Source: Ruminococcaceae bacterium UBA1438 (GTDB lineage Bacteria; Bacillota; Clostridia; Oscillospirales; Acutalibacteraceae). Taken from it: a DNA stretch of 18,396 nucleotides. Under the pieces are notes generated by a model that searched no databases, had not been told where the DNA came from, and saw only the letters and a program-made list of their open reading frames with translations. The DNA lies in NCBI GenBank assembly GCA_002329285.1, contig DCTO01000057.1, forward strand, positions 3,468 through 21,863, written 5' to 3'. Positions within the stretch are counted from its first letter, which is position 1. Every line of letters starts with the position of its first letter. Position numbers and translations under genes: made by a program. Positions 6,229 through 13,664 of this stretch are shown here, piece by piece.

Positions 6229-6254
6229 AGAGGCGCCGGTGGCGCCTCTTTTTT
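6229..6254 (+). terminator. Intrinsic terminator of the nfeD-slipin operon
   Basis: AGAGGCGCC (6229-6237) pairs with GGCGCCTCT (6241-6249) around GGT and is followed by T residues to 6254. Textbook rho-independent signal, 35 nt after the stop. Confidence 0.93.
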
Positions 6255-6273
6255 ATAAAATTTCAAAAAAATG

Positions 6274-6302
6274 TTGAAAATATTTTTATTATCGGTTATT
6301 AT
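6274..6302 (+). promoter_or_regulatory. Sigma-A-type promoter of the 311-aa exported protein
   Basis: TTGAAA (6274-6279), a 17-bp spacer and TATTAT (6297-6302) lie just downstream of the preceding terminator and about 38 nt upstream of the start codon. Confidence 0.7.
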
Positions 6303-6339
6303 TAAGGGGTAGTACTATCCATTTAAGGGGGATTTATGT

Positions 6340-7275
6340 ATGAAAGCCAAAACAAAGCTTGATACTTTTAACAAAATTCTTTCAATAATTTGTGTTATAA
6401 CCTTCATTGCGCTTATTTGCGTTATTATGTTTGTTGACGGCAAGCAGGCGCAGGCTCCTGTTGAAGAGGGCGGCGGCGACGATGTTTCCGTGCTTGACGC
6501 TGAATTCACACCCGGCACCTACGGCGGAGTTGAATTCAATTCCGTTGAAGACGTTGTTGCTTATTATGTTGAGGCTTTTGATTACACCAAAACCTTAACC
6601 GCTTCTTACACGGAGAACGGCGAAAGCAAAACATATTATAAGCTGCTTGCGGATGAAAGCCTTGCAGTTGAAAATCTTTTGGTTGAAGGCAATTCAAACG
6701 ATATGATTAACAAGCTTGTTCCCGGCATTTTGGACAGCATCTTCAAGGGCGCTCCCAAGGGTATCCCGGTTGCTGCTAACAGAGATCCTGTTTATGACCA
6801 GCGTGATGACGGCCCGGGCGGCTCAAAGCTTGACCAAACCCATTCTCATCTCACCGCAGACGATGTGCTTGCATGCAATGTTGTTGATAACGGCGACGGC
6901 ACAATTTCCATCACAATTCAGCCAAAGGGCGTTATTCTTTCCCAGGCTGATCAAGACGCACAGGGCCGCTTCTTCAACGTTCTCGGCGATATCAGCAGCA
7001 CGGTTGAATCAATCAGCGTGCTTTCCTTCTCCGAGGGCACGATTGATGAAAACTTTGTTGTTAATTATCAGGGCGGCACAGGCACCGTTAAGATTAACAC
7101 ATCAACCAAGGAAATCGTTGAGGCTGATTACACAATGAAGGTTCACATTGACGTTCGGCATGCAAACGTTGCCGTTCTTAAAGATAAGAAGGCTTCGCTT
7201 GACATCATTTACACCAACCATGCACCGGCTTCAGATGAATTCCTGCTTGAATCCAGAAACATCACAAGAAACTGA
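6340..7275 (+). CDS. Membrane-anchored extracytoplasmic protein of unknown function
   Basis: A 311-residue protein whose family I do not recognise. Basic residues then one hydrophobic helix (about 12-32) suggest an uncleaved N-terminal anchor; there is no lipobox Cys after it. An acidic, glycine-rich linker (about 38-50) leads to a soluble domain. That domain is rich in beta-type segments such as NGDGTISITIQPKGVI, and in the last third in a pattern of alternating polar/hydrophobic residues (GTVKINTSTKEIVEADYTMKV in pieces), as in export-associated beta-sandwiches. AAGGGGG (6325-6331) precedes ATG 6340; an ATG at 6336 is out of frame and quickly stopped. The gene is monocistronic, with its own promoter and terminator. 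No catalytic motif is evident. Confidence 0.85.
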   Translation: MKAKTKLDTFNKILSIICVITFIALICVIMFVDGKQAQAPVEEGGGDDVSVLDAEFTPGTYGGVEFNSVEDVVAYYVEAFDYTKTLTASYTENGESKTYYKLLADESLAVENLLVEGNSNDMINKLVPGILDSIFKGAPKGIPVAANRDPVYDQRDDGPGGSKLDQTHSHLTADDVLACNVVDNGDGTISITIQPKGVILSQADQDAQGRFFNVLGDISSTVESISVLSFSEGTIDENFVVNYQGGTGTVKINTSTKEIVEADYTMKVHIDVRHANVAVLKDKKASLDIIYTNHAPASDEFLLESRNITRN

Positions 7276-7285
7276 TTTGATTATT

Positions 7286-7317
7286 AAAGCCGCGGTTGAA
7301 CGCTGCGGCTTTTCTTT
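7286..7317 (+). terminator. Intrinsic terminator after the 311-aa exported protein gene
   Basis: AAAGCCGC (7286-7293) pairs with GCGGCTTT (7305-7312), extended inward by a G-U and a G-C pair, then TTTCTTTTT. It isolates the exported-protein gene from metF. Confidence 0.88.
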
Positions 7318-7386
7318 TTGCTCTTTACTTTTATACTTTAATTTGATAAACTTATATATAATTAAAACGCTAAAAGAGATGATGAT

Positions 7387-8253
7387 ATGAAGATTTCCGA
7401 AATTTTAAAAAACAACAAGGTTACCGTTTCGTTTGAGGTTTTTCCGCCCAAGGAATGGGGCAAGCTGGAGCACACAAGGGCAATCGTTTCCGAAATGGCA
7501 AAAAGCAACCCGGCCTTTATGAGCGTAACTTACGGCGCGGCAGGCACAACCGCGGGCTTCACATCAGAGCTTGCCGGCGCGATTAAGGAAAGCGGAGTGA
7601 CCCCTCTTTCACATCTCACCTGCCTGACGAGCACTAAGGACAAGATTGACAGCGTGCTTGACGATTTCGCCGCGCACGGTGTTGAAAACATTCTTGCCCT
7701 TCGCGGTGATATTCCGGAGGGCTTCGTTTTCCCGGATGAGCAGCATTTTCATTATGCATATGAGCTGATTAACACCATACGCGAAAAGGGCGGCTTTTGC
7801 ATCGGCGGCGCATGTTACCCGGAAATCCACCCCGAAAGCAAAAACAGGGTTGAGGATTTGGCGCACCTTAAAGAAAAGGTTGATTGCGGGCTTGATTTTC
7901 TCACCACGCAGATGTTTTTTGATAACGAAATTTTCCTGAATTTCAAGGAGGATTGCGCAATCAAGGGCATTGACGTGCCGATTGTTGCGGGCATTATGCC
8001 GATAACAAACGCAAACCAGATTAAGCGCAGCATTGAGCTTTCCAATTCCAGCGTGCCGAAAAAATTTTTTAAGATTATGGAGCGCTTCGGCGGCAATCCC
8101 GATTCAATGAAGCAGGCGGGAATTATTTATGCAACGGAGCAGATTATTGATTTGATGGCAAACGGGCAAAACAACATTCATATTTACACCATGAACAAGC
8201 CCGAGGTTGCCGATGCGATTATGAAAGGGCTTTCACATATTATCAATGAATAA
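7387..8253 (+). CDS. metF: 5,10-methylenetetrahydrofolate reductase
   Basis: TIM-barrel flavoprotein that reduces 5,10-methylene-THF to 5-methyl-THF, the methyl donor used by MetH encoded two genes downstream. The 288-residue length is typical. Active-site Glu17 is in SFEVFPPK (15-22), matching E. coli Glu28. ALRGD (104-108) supplies the FAD-contacting Asp. GACYPEIHPE (141-150) and QMFFD (175-179) are folate/FAD-site motifs. The only upstream sequence is 70 bp after the previous terminator, with a TATAAT at 7357-7362 but no good -35 box and a weak ribosome site; I see no SAM or T-box riboswitch there. Its last 8 bp overlap the next gene, which implies translational coupling. Confidence 0.95.
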   Translation: MKISEILKNNKVTVSFEVFPPKEWGKLEHTRAIVSEMAKSNPAFMSVTYGAAGTTAGFTSELAGAIKESGVTPLSHLTCLTSTKDKIDSVLDDFAAHGVENILALRGDIPEGFVFPDEQHFHYAYELINTIREKGGFCIGGACYPEIHPESKNRVEDLAHLKEKVDCGLDFLTTQMFFDNEIFLNFKEDCAIKGIDVPIVAGIMPITNANQIKRSIELSNSSVPKKFFKIMERFGGNPDSMKQAGIIYATEQIIDLMANGQNNIHIYTMNKPEVADAIMKGLSHIINE

Positions 8254-8812
8254 ATCGGAAATTCTGCGCTATATGCGCACAAGCTCAGCAACGGATAACG
8301 AGCAGCTGCTTGCCCTGATTGACGATGCGATTGCGGAGGCAGAGGCGGCAACCCGGCCAAAAAGCATCTGGCGCGTTTTTGATTGCGAGGTTAAGGAATG
8401 CGCCGTAATTATCGGCGGTGCGGAATTCAAAAGCCGCCGCCTTGCGGAAAACCTGGCGGGCTGCAAAAGAGTTGCCGTGCTTGGCGCAACGCTCGGCACC
8501 GAGGCGGACAGGCTGCTGCGCAAATATTCCTCAAAAAGCGCGCAGCTGATGACGATGCAGGCGGTGCTGACCGCTAAAATCGAGGAGGTTTGCGACGGAG
8601 TTCAGGCTGCCATTGAAAGCGAATGCGGCTGCAAAACGAGGGAGCGCTATTCCCCCGGATATTTTGATCTGGATATTTCAGAGCAGAAAAAGCTTTTTTC
8701 AATTTTAGACATAACAAAACGCTGCGGAATAACGCTGACGGACACCTTTCAGATGATACCCACCAAATCCGTTACCGCTTTTGCAGGGATTGAGGACAAG
8801 AATGAACATTAA
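8246..8812 (+). CDS. Free-standing MetH reactivation-domain protein (vitamin B12-dependent methionine synthase activation domain)
   Basis: A 188-residue protein related to the C-terminal SAM-binding activation domain of E. coli MetH, which reductively methylates cob(II)alamin to rescue the enzyme. The diagnostic RxxxGY motif is present as RYSPGY (134-139), followed by a helix and the segment GITLTDTFQMIPTKSVTAF (161-179), matching the LTESFAMxPxxSVSG region. The N-terminal half (1-120) is divergent, with a VAVLGATLG stretch. It overlaps metF by 8 bp and metH by 11 bp, and the adjacent MetH ends after its B12 domain; I infer that this protein supplies the missing function in trans. An electron donor (flavodoxin/ferredoxin) is not encoded here. 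Confidence 0.9.
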   Translation: MNKSEILRYMRTSSATDNEQLLALIDDAIAEAEAATRPKSIWRVFDCEVKECAVIIGGAEFKSRRLAENLAGCKRVAVLGATLGTEADRLLRKYSSKSAQLMTMQAVLTAKIEEVCDGVQAAIESECGCKTRERYSPGYFDLDISEQKKLFSILDITKRCGITLTDTFQMIPTKSVTAFAGIEDKNEH

Positions 8813-11135
8813 ATTTTTTGACGGCAGTATGGGCACAATGCTTCAGGCGGCGGGGCTTACCAAAGCCGGCGAGCTTCCGGAGCTGCTGAATTTAACAAAC
8901 CCGGAGGCAATTTTTGAATTGCACAAGGCATATGCCGAAATCGGCAGCGAATATATCACAACAAACACCTTTGGGGCAAACAGCCTTAAAATGCCGAATT
9001 ATGACGAGGTTATCCGCGCCGGCGTTGCGCTTGCGAAAAAAACGGGCAAAAGGGTTTTGCTGGACATCGGCCCGACGGGCAAACTGCTCAAGCCGATGGG
9101 AGACCTTGAATTTGAAAAGGCGGTTGAGATTTTTGCGCAGATGGTGCGCTCCGGCAGGGACGGCGCAGACGCCGTTTTGATTGAAACCATGGGAGACACC
9201 TATGAGCTTAAAGCCGCCGTGCTTGCGGCAAAAGAGAATTGCGCCCTCCCCGTTTTCGTTACTATGATTTTTGATGAAAAGGGCAGGCTTCTCACCGGCG
9301 CTGACATTCAGACCGCCACCGCAATGCTGGAGGGGCTTGGCGTTGACGGAATAGGCTTTAACTGCGGGCTTGGCCCGAAGCAGATGATTGGCCTTCTTAA
9401 AGAGCTGCGAAAGCACACGAGCCTGCCGATTATCATTCAGCCGAATGCGGGGCTGCCGGAAAGCGTTAACGGCAAAACCGTTTATAACGTTTCTCCGGAG
9501 GAATTTGCGCAAGATATGAGAGAAATGGCCGAAATCGGCGTTTCATATCTCGGCGGCTGCTGCGGCACAACGCCGGAGCACATCAGGCGGATGATTGAGC
9601 TTTGCAGGGATATTCCCGCTAACGTGCCGGAAAAGAAAAACAAAACCCTGGTTTCCTCTTACAGCGAAACCGTTGAGCTTGGCAAAACGCCCGTTGTTAT
9701 CGGCGAGCGCATTAACCCCACGGGCAAAAAGCTGCTTAAAGAGGCGCTTCGCAGGAAGGATATTGATTACATCATCCGCGAGGGCACGGAGCAAAAGGAC
9801 GCCGGCGCTCACATTCTTGACGTTAACGTTGGCCTGCCGGAAATTGACGAGCCGGCAATGATGGAAACGGCGATATATAACCTGCAAGCTGTGCTGCCCA
9901 CTCCCCTGCAGATTGACACGGGAAATGCAAACGCGCTTGAACGCGGCCTGCGCATTTATAACGGCAAGCCTCTGCTTAACTCCGTTAACGGCAAGGCGGA
10001 GAGCATTAACACCGTGCTTCCCCTTGCAAAGAAATACGGCGCCGCCGTGGTTTGCCTTTGCCTTGATGAAAACGGCATTCCGGAAACCGCCGAGGGCAGA
10101 ATTGAAATTGCAAAGAAAATAATTAAAGCCGCAGAGGGCTACGGCATTGAGAAAAAGGATTTGCTTGTTGACGCGCTGACGATGACAATCAGCACTGATA
10201 AAAACAACGCCGCAGAAACGCTGAAGGCGGTTAAATACATCAGAAACGAGCTTGGCGTTCACACCGTTCTGGGCGTTTCAAACGTTTCCTTCGGCCTGCC
10301 AAACAGAGAAGCGGTTAACACGGCGTTCTTCACCCTTGCGCTTGAAAACGGCCTGAGCGCCGGCATCATTAACCCCAAATCACAGGCGATGATGAACGCA
10401 TATTATTCCTTTAACGCGCTTGCCGGGCTTGACGATAATTGCGCGGGCTATATTGCAGGAGTAACTCAGGCGCAGACAACGCCGACTCTGCAAACCAATA
10501 TGACGCTTTATTCGGCAATCGTTAAAGGTTTGCAGGCAGAGGCTGCGCAATGCACAAAGGAGCTTTTGGAAACAAAGGATTCACTTGAGGTTATCAACGA
10601 TTTCATCATCCCCGCGCTTGACGAGGTTGGCGCAGGGTTTGAGGCAAACAAGCTGTTTTTGCCCCAGCTTTTGATGAGCGCGGATTCCGCCAAGGCGGCA
10701 TTTGAGGTTATAAGAGAAAAACTGGAGCTCAGCGGCGCAAAGCAGGAAAGCAAGGGCAAAATTGTGCTTGCAACCGTTCACGGCGATATTCACGATATCG
10801 GCAAAAACATCGTTAAGGTGCTGCTTTCAAATTACGGCTTTGAGGTTATAGACCTGGGCAAGGACGTGCCCGAGGAGGATGTGCTTAAAGCCGTGCAGGA
10901 AAACGGGGTTAAGCTCGTTGGCCTTTCCGCGCTGATGACCACAACCGTGCCTGCAATGGAGCGCACAATCAAGCTTCTGCATGAAAAGACGGATGCAAAG
11001 ATTCTCGTAGGCGGCGCGGTGCTGACAAGAAATTATGCCAAAATGATTAACGCAGACTGGTACGCCAAGGATGCAATGGAAAGCGTGCGCATCGCGCAGG
11101 AATTTTTTGCGCGGTGTTCCTCCGAAATTGAATAA
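8802..11135 (+). CDS. metH: Cobalamin-dependent methionine synthase, three-module form without the activation domain
   Basis: Transfers the methyl group from 5-methyl-THF to homocysteine via methylcobalamin. From ATG 8802 (777 aa; GAGG 7 nt upstream, and the TTG at 8781 only extends back into the previous gene) the modules are as follows. First is a homocysteine-binding barrel with zinc ligands Cys188, Cys253 and Cys254 (GFNCG, GGCCGTTPEHIR). Next is a pterin-binding barrel (about 295-560; GERINPTG at 301-308 and LDVNVG). A helical cap (about 575-640) follows, and then the cobalamin domain with DIHDIG (662-667), whose His664 is the lower axial ligand. The protein stops about 110 residues after that motif, so the SAM-binding reactivation module of E. 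coli MetH (about 1227 aa) is missing and is encoded separately just upstream. Confidence 0.96.
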   Translation: MNIKFFDGSMGTMLQAAGLTKAGELPELLNLTNPEAIFELHKAYAEIGSEYITTNTFGANSLKMPNYDEVIRAGVALAKKTGKRVLLDIGPTGKLLKPMGDLEFEKAVEIFAQMVRSGRDGADAVLIETMGDTYELKAAVLAAKENCALPVFVTMIFDEKGRLLTGADIQTATAMLEGLGVDGIGFNCGLGPKQMIGLLKELRKHTSLPIIIQPNAGLPESVNGKTVYNVSPEEFAQDMREMAEIGVSYLGGCCGTTPEHIRRMIELCRDIPANVPEKKNKTLVSSYSETVELGKTPVVIGERINPTGKKLLKEALRRKDIDYIIREGTEQKDAGAHILDVNVGLPEIDEPAMMETAIYNLQAVLPTPLQIDTGNANALERGLRIYNGKPLLNSVNGKAESINTVLPLAKKYGAAVVCLCLDENGIPETAEGRIEIAKKIIKAAEGYGIEKKDLLVDALTMTISTDKNNAAETLKAVKYIRNELGVHTVLGVSNVSFGLPNREAVNTAFFTLALENGLSAGIINPKSQAMMNAYYSFNALAGLDDNCAGYIAGVTQAQTTPTLQTNMTLYSAIVKGLQAEAAQCTKELLETKDSLEVINDFIIPALDEVGAGFEANKLFLPQLLMSADSAKAAFEVIREKLELSGAKQESKGKIVLATVHGDIHDIGKNIVKVLLSNYGFEVIDLGKDVPEEDVLKAVQENGVKLVGLSALMTTTVPAMERTIKLLHEKTDAKILVGGAVLTRNYAKMINADWYAKDAMESVRIAQEFFARCSSEIE

Positions 11136-11192
11136 CTAAAATAAAAACAGACGTCGCAAGGACGTCTGTTTTCATTTGGTGACCCGGACGGG
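11103..11192. repeat. Direct repeat copy A: metH 3' end + terminator + tRNA-Glu 3' fragment
   Basis: This 90-bp segment recurs at 11291-11379 with one indel and seven substitutions, four of them compensating within the terminator stem. Its last 16 bp (11177-11192) equal the 3' end of tRNA-Glu including CCA, but the sequence then diverges, leaving a tRNA stump. Confidence 0.8.
11144..11172 (+). terminator. Bidirectional terminator after metH
   Basis: CAGACGTC (11148-11155) pairs with GACGTCTG (11161-11168) around GCAAG; four A-T pairs outside give a 12-bp stem with T residues on the + side. It lies 8 nt beyond the metH stop. Confidence 0.8.
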
Positions 11193-11290
11193 GCGTCCTC
11201 CTGCGCTTCAAGCACCAAACAAAACGCTAACGCATTTTGTAATCGTGCTCTGCGCGCGTCGTCCTTTCCGCGCAAAATTTCGCTTCGCTG

Positions 11291-11379
11291 TTTTTTGCGC
11301 GGTGTCCCTCCGAAACTGAATGACTAAATAAAAACAGACACCGCAAGGGTGTCTGTTTTCATTTGGTGACCCGGACGGG
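11291..11379. repeat. Direct repeat copy B, joined to the intact tRNA-Glu
   Basis: Second copy of the 11103-11192 unit. It preserves a degenerate metH C-terminus (reads FFARCPSETE then stop, against FFARCSSEIE in metH) and runs into the complete tRNA-Glu gene. Confidence 0.8.
11331..11359 (-). terminator. Terminator of the tRNA-Met/tRNA-Glu transcript
   Basis: CAGACACC (11335-11342) pairs with GGTGTCTG (11348-11355) around GCAAG, with four A-T pairs outside. On the minus strand a T-rich tail follows, 4 nt after the encoded CCA of tRNA-Glu. It covaries with the related hairpin at 11144-11172. Confidence 0.85.
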
Positions 11380-11438
11380 AATTGAACCCGTGTTACCGCC
11401 GTGAAAGGGCGGTGTCTTAACCTCTTGACCACCGGGCC
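11364..11438 (-). tRNA. tRNA-Glu (anticodon TTC)
   Basis: 75 nt on the minus strand with encoded CCA. The acceptor GGCCCGG pairs with CCGGGTC (one G-U). The anticodon stem CCGCC/GGCGG encloses loop CTTTCAC with anticodon TTC at 11403-11405. The T loop GTTCAATTC is normal. Confidence 0.96.
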
Positions 11439-11444
11439 GCCCGT

Positions 11445-11521
11445 TGGTGGCTTTAACTGGATTCGAACCAGTGACACCGCGGGTATGAACCGCGTGCTCT
11501 AGCCAACTGAGCTATAAAGCC
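11445..11521 (-). tRNA. tRNA-Met, elongator type (anticodon CAT)
   Basis: 77 nt on the minus strand with encoded CCA and a perfect acceptor GGCTTTA/TAAAGCC. The anticodon stem CGCGG/CCGCG encloses loop TTCATAC (anticodon CAT, 11485-11487). The paired 1-72 position excludes the initiator tRNA. The loop sequence resembles elongator Met rather than lysidine-modified Ile2, but Ile2 is not fully excluded. It is first in the transcript, 6 nt before tRNA-Glu. Confidence 0.93.
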
Positions 11522-11545
11522 GTTTCTGCTTTTCAAGCAAAAATG

Positions 11546-11574
11546 ATTATATTATATAAAAACTTTTTTGTCAA
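11546..11574 (-). promoter_or_regulatory. Consensus promoter of the tRNA-Met/tRNA-Glu unit
   Basis: On the minus strand TTGACA (11569-11574), a 17-bp spacer and TATAAT (11546-11551) are a perfect sigma-A consensus, 24 bp upstream of tRNA-Met. Confidence 0.9.
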
Positions 11575-11633
11575 CACTTTTTTTAGTCTTGCCGAAAAGG
11601 CGCATAATATTTGCCCAAAACCTGCACATTTGT

Positions 11634-11662
11634 TTGACTTTTTATATATTTGATGATAGAAT
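11634..11662 (+). promoter_or_regulatory. Sigma-A-type promoter of lexA
   Basis: TTGACT (11634-11639), a 17-bp spacer and TAGAAT (11657-11662) lie about 31 bp upstream of the lexA start, divergent from the tRNA promoter. I looked for a Bacillus-type SOS box (GAAC-4-GTTC or relatives) here and found none. Confidence 0.65.
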
Positions 11663-11693
11663 TGTTTATAATATTAATAAAGGGGCTTTGGCT

Positions 11694-12284
11694 ATGGAAA
11701 AATTAAGCAAAACCCAGGAAAAGGTTTTTAATTACATAAAGGAATCCCTTTCTAAAAGGGGCATGGCGCCCTCCGTTCGTGAGATCGGAAAGGCCGTTGG
11801 CCTTAAATCCACATCAACCGTGCAATACCACCTTGACGCGCTGGAAAAAATGGGCTATATTGAGCGCGATCCCCTGCTTAAGCGCACCATCCGCATTGCC
11901 GGCAGCAACCTGCAGACAACGCCCGTTCCCCTTCTCGGAACAGTTACGGCGGGCGTGCCGATTCTGGCGGCGGAGCAGATTGAGGAATACATCCCCGTTG
12001 CCCTTGGCAAGAGCGGAGAATATTTTGCGCTTCACGTTAAAGGCGATTCCATGATTAACGCACATATTCTGGACGGCGATCTGGTGATTGTTGAAAAAAC
12101 GCCCGTGGCGGAAAACGGGGACATTGTTGTTGCCCTGCTTGAGGATGAGGCAACCGTTAAGCGCTTTTTCAAGGAAAAAGGGCATTTCCGCCTGCAGCCG
12201 GAGAATGACGATTATGAGCCGATAATCGTTAAGGAGCTTGTGCTTCTCGGCAAGGTTGCAACCGTTATCAGAAGTTATCAGTGA
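11694..12284 (+). CDS. lexA: LexA repressor, SOS response regulator
   Basis: A 196-residue repressor that self-cleaves when stimulated by RecA filaments, derepressing DNA-repair genes. The N-terminal winged helix (about 1-68) includes the family segment APSVREIGKAVGLKSTSTVQYHLDALEKMGYI. The C-terminal S24 peptidase-like domain has the Ala86-Gly87 scissile bond (VTAGVP), nucleophile Ser119 (GDSM) and Lys156 (ATVKRFF). ATG 11694 follows AAAGGGG by 8 nt; the frame is open further upstream to 11568, but those codons cover the promoter. mrp follows after 25 bp with its own ribosome site, so lexA may be the first gene of a longer unit. Confidence 0.97.
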   Translation: MEKLSKTQEKVFNYIKESLSKRGMAPSVREIGKAVGLKSTSTVQYHLDALEKMGYIERDPLLKRTIRIAGSNLQTTPVPLLGTVTAGVPILAAEQIEEYIPVALGKSGEYFALHVKGDSMINAHILDGDLVIVEKTPVAENGDIVVALLEDEATVKRFFKEKGHFRLQPENDDYEPIIVKELVLLGKVATVIRSYQ

Positions 12285-12309
12285 AACTAAACCAAAGGAG
12301 TTAAAAATT

Positions 12310-13134
12310 ATGAGCGAATGCACACATGATTGTTCAACCTGCTCTCAGAGCTGTGGGGACAGAACTGAGCCCCAAAGCTTTCTGAAGCCGATGAACAAAT
12401 ATTCAAATATAAAAAAGGTTATCGGCGTTGTAAGCGGCAAGGGCGGAGTCGGCAAGAGCCTGGTTTCCTGCCTGCTTGCGGCGCAATGCGCAAAGGCGGG
12501 GCTTAAGGTTGGCGTGCTTGACGCGGACATCACAGGCCCTTCCGTGCCGAAATCCTTTGGCATAAATTCAAGGGCGATGCAGGATGACGAATGCCTGCTG
12601 CCGAGCGTTGCCGAGGGCGGCGTTAAGGTGATGAGCATTAACCTGCTGCTGGAGGACGTTAATTCCCCCGTTGTTTGGCGAGGCCCCGTTATCAGCGGCG
12701 TTATTGAGCAATTCTGGAGCGATGTTCGCTGGGGCGAGCTGGATTATCTTTTTGTTGATATGCCCCCCGGCACGGGCGATGTTGCGCTCACCGTTTTTCA
12801 GAGCCTGCCTGTTGACGGCATCGTTATCGTTTCAACCCCGCAGGATCTTGTTAAAATGATTGTGAGCAAGGCGTTTAACATGGCGCAGCTGATGGAGGTG
12901 CCCGTTCTCGGAATCATTGAAAATATGAGCTATTATGAATGCCCGGACTGCGGCAAAAGGCACAGCATTTTCGGCGAATCACAGATTGATGAAACCGCGC
13001 GGGAGCTTAACATCCCCGTTTTGGCAAAACTGCCGATTGATCCCGAGCTTAACAAGCTTGTTGACGAGGGCAGAATTATGGAGGCAGATTGCGAAGGGCT
13101 TAATGATTTTGTTGACGTTCTTAAAGGAGAATAA
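12310..13134 (+). CDS. Mrp/NBP35-type P-loop ATPase, iron-sulfur cluster carrier
   Basis: A 274-residue cytosolic ATPase of the ApbC/NBP35 family that binds and transfers [4Fe-4S] clusters. The deviant Walker A motif GKGGVGKS (43-50), DADITGPS (71-78) and DMPPGTGD (150-157) are intact. The C-terminal CPDC (211-214) would bridge a cluster across the dimer. The N-terminus holds four cysteines (4, 8, 11, 15; CX3CX2CX3C), a second potential cluster site seen in Mrp proteins of anaerobes and recalling eukaryotic Nbp35; the DUF59 domain of many bacterial Mrps is absent. AAGGAG (12295-12300) sets the start at 12310. The dCMP deaminase gene follows after 2 bp. Confidence 0.93.
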   Translation: MSECTHDCSTCSQSCGDRTEPQSFLKPMNKYSNIKKVIGVVSGKGGVGKSLVSCLLAAQCAKAGLKVGVLDADITGPSVPKSFGINSRAMQDDECLLPSVAEGGVKVMSINLLLEDVNSPVVWRGPVISGVIEQFWSDVRWGELDYLFVDMPPGTGDVALTVFQSLPVDGIVIVSTPQDLVKMIVSKAFNMAQLMEVPVLGIIENMSYYECPDCGKRHSIFGESQIDETARELNIPVLAKLPIDPELNKLVDEGRIMEADCEGLNDFVDVLKGE

Positions 13135-13136
13135 CA

Positions 13137-13634
13137 ATGAGCAAGAGAGAGGATTATATTTCCTGGGATGAATATTTCATGGGCGTTGCCCTGCTTTCCG
13201 CAATGAGAAGCAAGGACCCGAACACGCAGGTTGGCGCATGCATCGTTAATGATGACAACCGCATCGTCAGCGTTGGCTATAACGGCTTCCCCAAGGGCTG
13301 CTCAGACGAGGATTTCCCCTGGGAGAGAAGCGCCGAGAATGAGAATGACACCAAATATCCCTTTGTTGTTCACGCAGAGCTGAATGCAATTTTAAATTCA
13401 AACGGCATCGGTGTTAAGGGATCCCGAATTTACGTTGCCCTTTTTCCCTGCAACGAATGCGCAAAGGCAATCATCCAGGCAGGCATAAAAGAGGTTATCT
13501 ATATGAGCGACAAATATGCCGGCACACCGGGCAATGTTGCAAGCCGCAGAATGCTTGAATCCGCAGGGGTTAAGCTAACCGGCTTCGGAAGCGACAAAAG
13601 CATAACCTTTAATTTTGACGCCGCAAGCGTTTAA
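13137..13634 (+). CDS. Deoxycytidylate (dCMP) deaminase
   Basis: Zinc enzyme converting dCMP to dUMP for thymidylate synthesis. In the 165 residues, HAELNAI (79-85) supplies zinc ligand His79 and the proton shuttle Glu81, and PCNECAK (104-110) supplies Cys105 and Cys108. YNGFPKGC (48-55) and the N-terminal [26 protein letters not shown] pieces are typical of ComEB/dCMP deaminases rather than cytidine deaminases. The AAAGGAG site lies inside the end of the upstream mrp gene, 2 bp before this start, so translation is probably coupled. There is no terminator before the following gene. Confidence 0.95.
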   Translation: MSKREDYISWDEYFMGVALLSAMRSKDPNTQVGACIVNDDNRIVSVGYNGFPKGCSDEDFPWERSAENENDTKYPFVVHAELNAILNSNGIGVKGSRIYVALFPCNECAKAIIQAGIKEVIYMSDKYAGTPGNVASRRMLESAGVKLTGFGSDKSITFNFDAASV

Positions 13635-13664
13635 TTTTAAACCCGGCAAAACATTTATATACAT

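Noticed and set aside
7313..7386. SAM or T-box riboswitch in front of metF
   Set aside because: Only about 70 AT-rich bases separate the previous terminator from the start codon, too little for either class, and no characteristic stems were seen.
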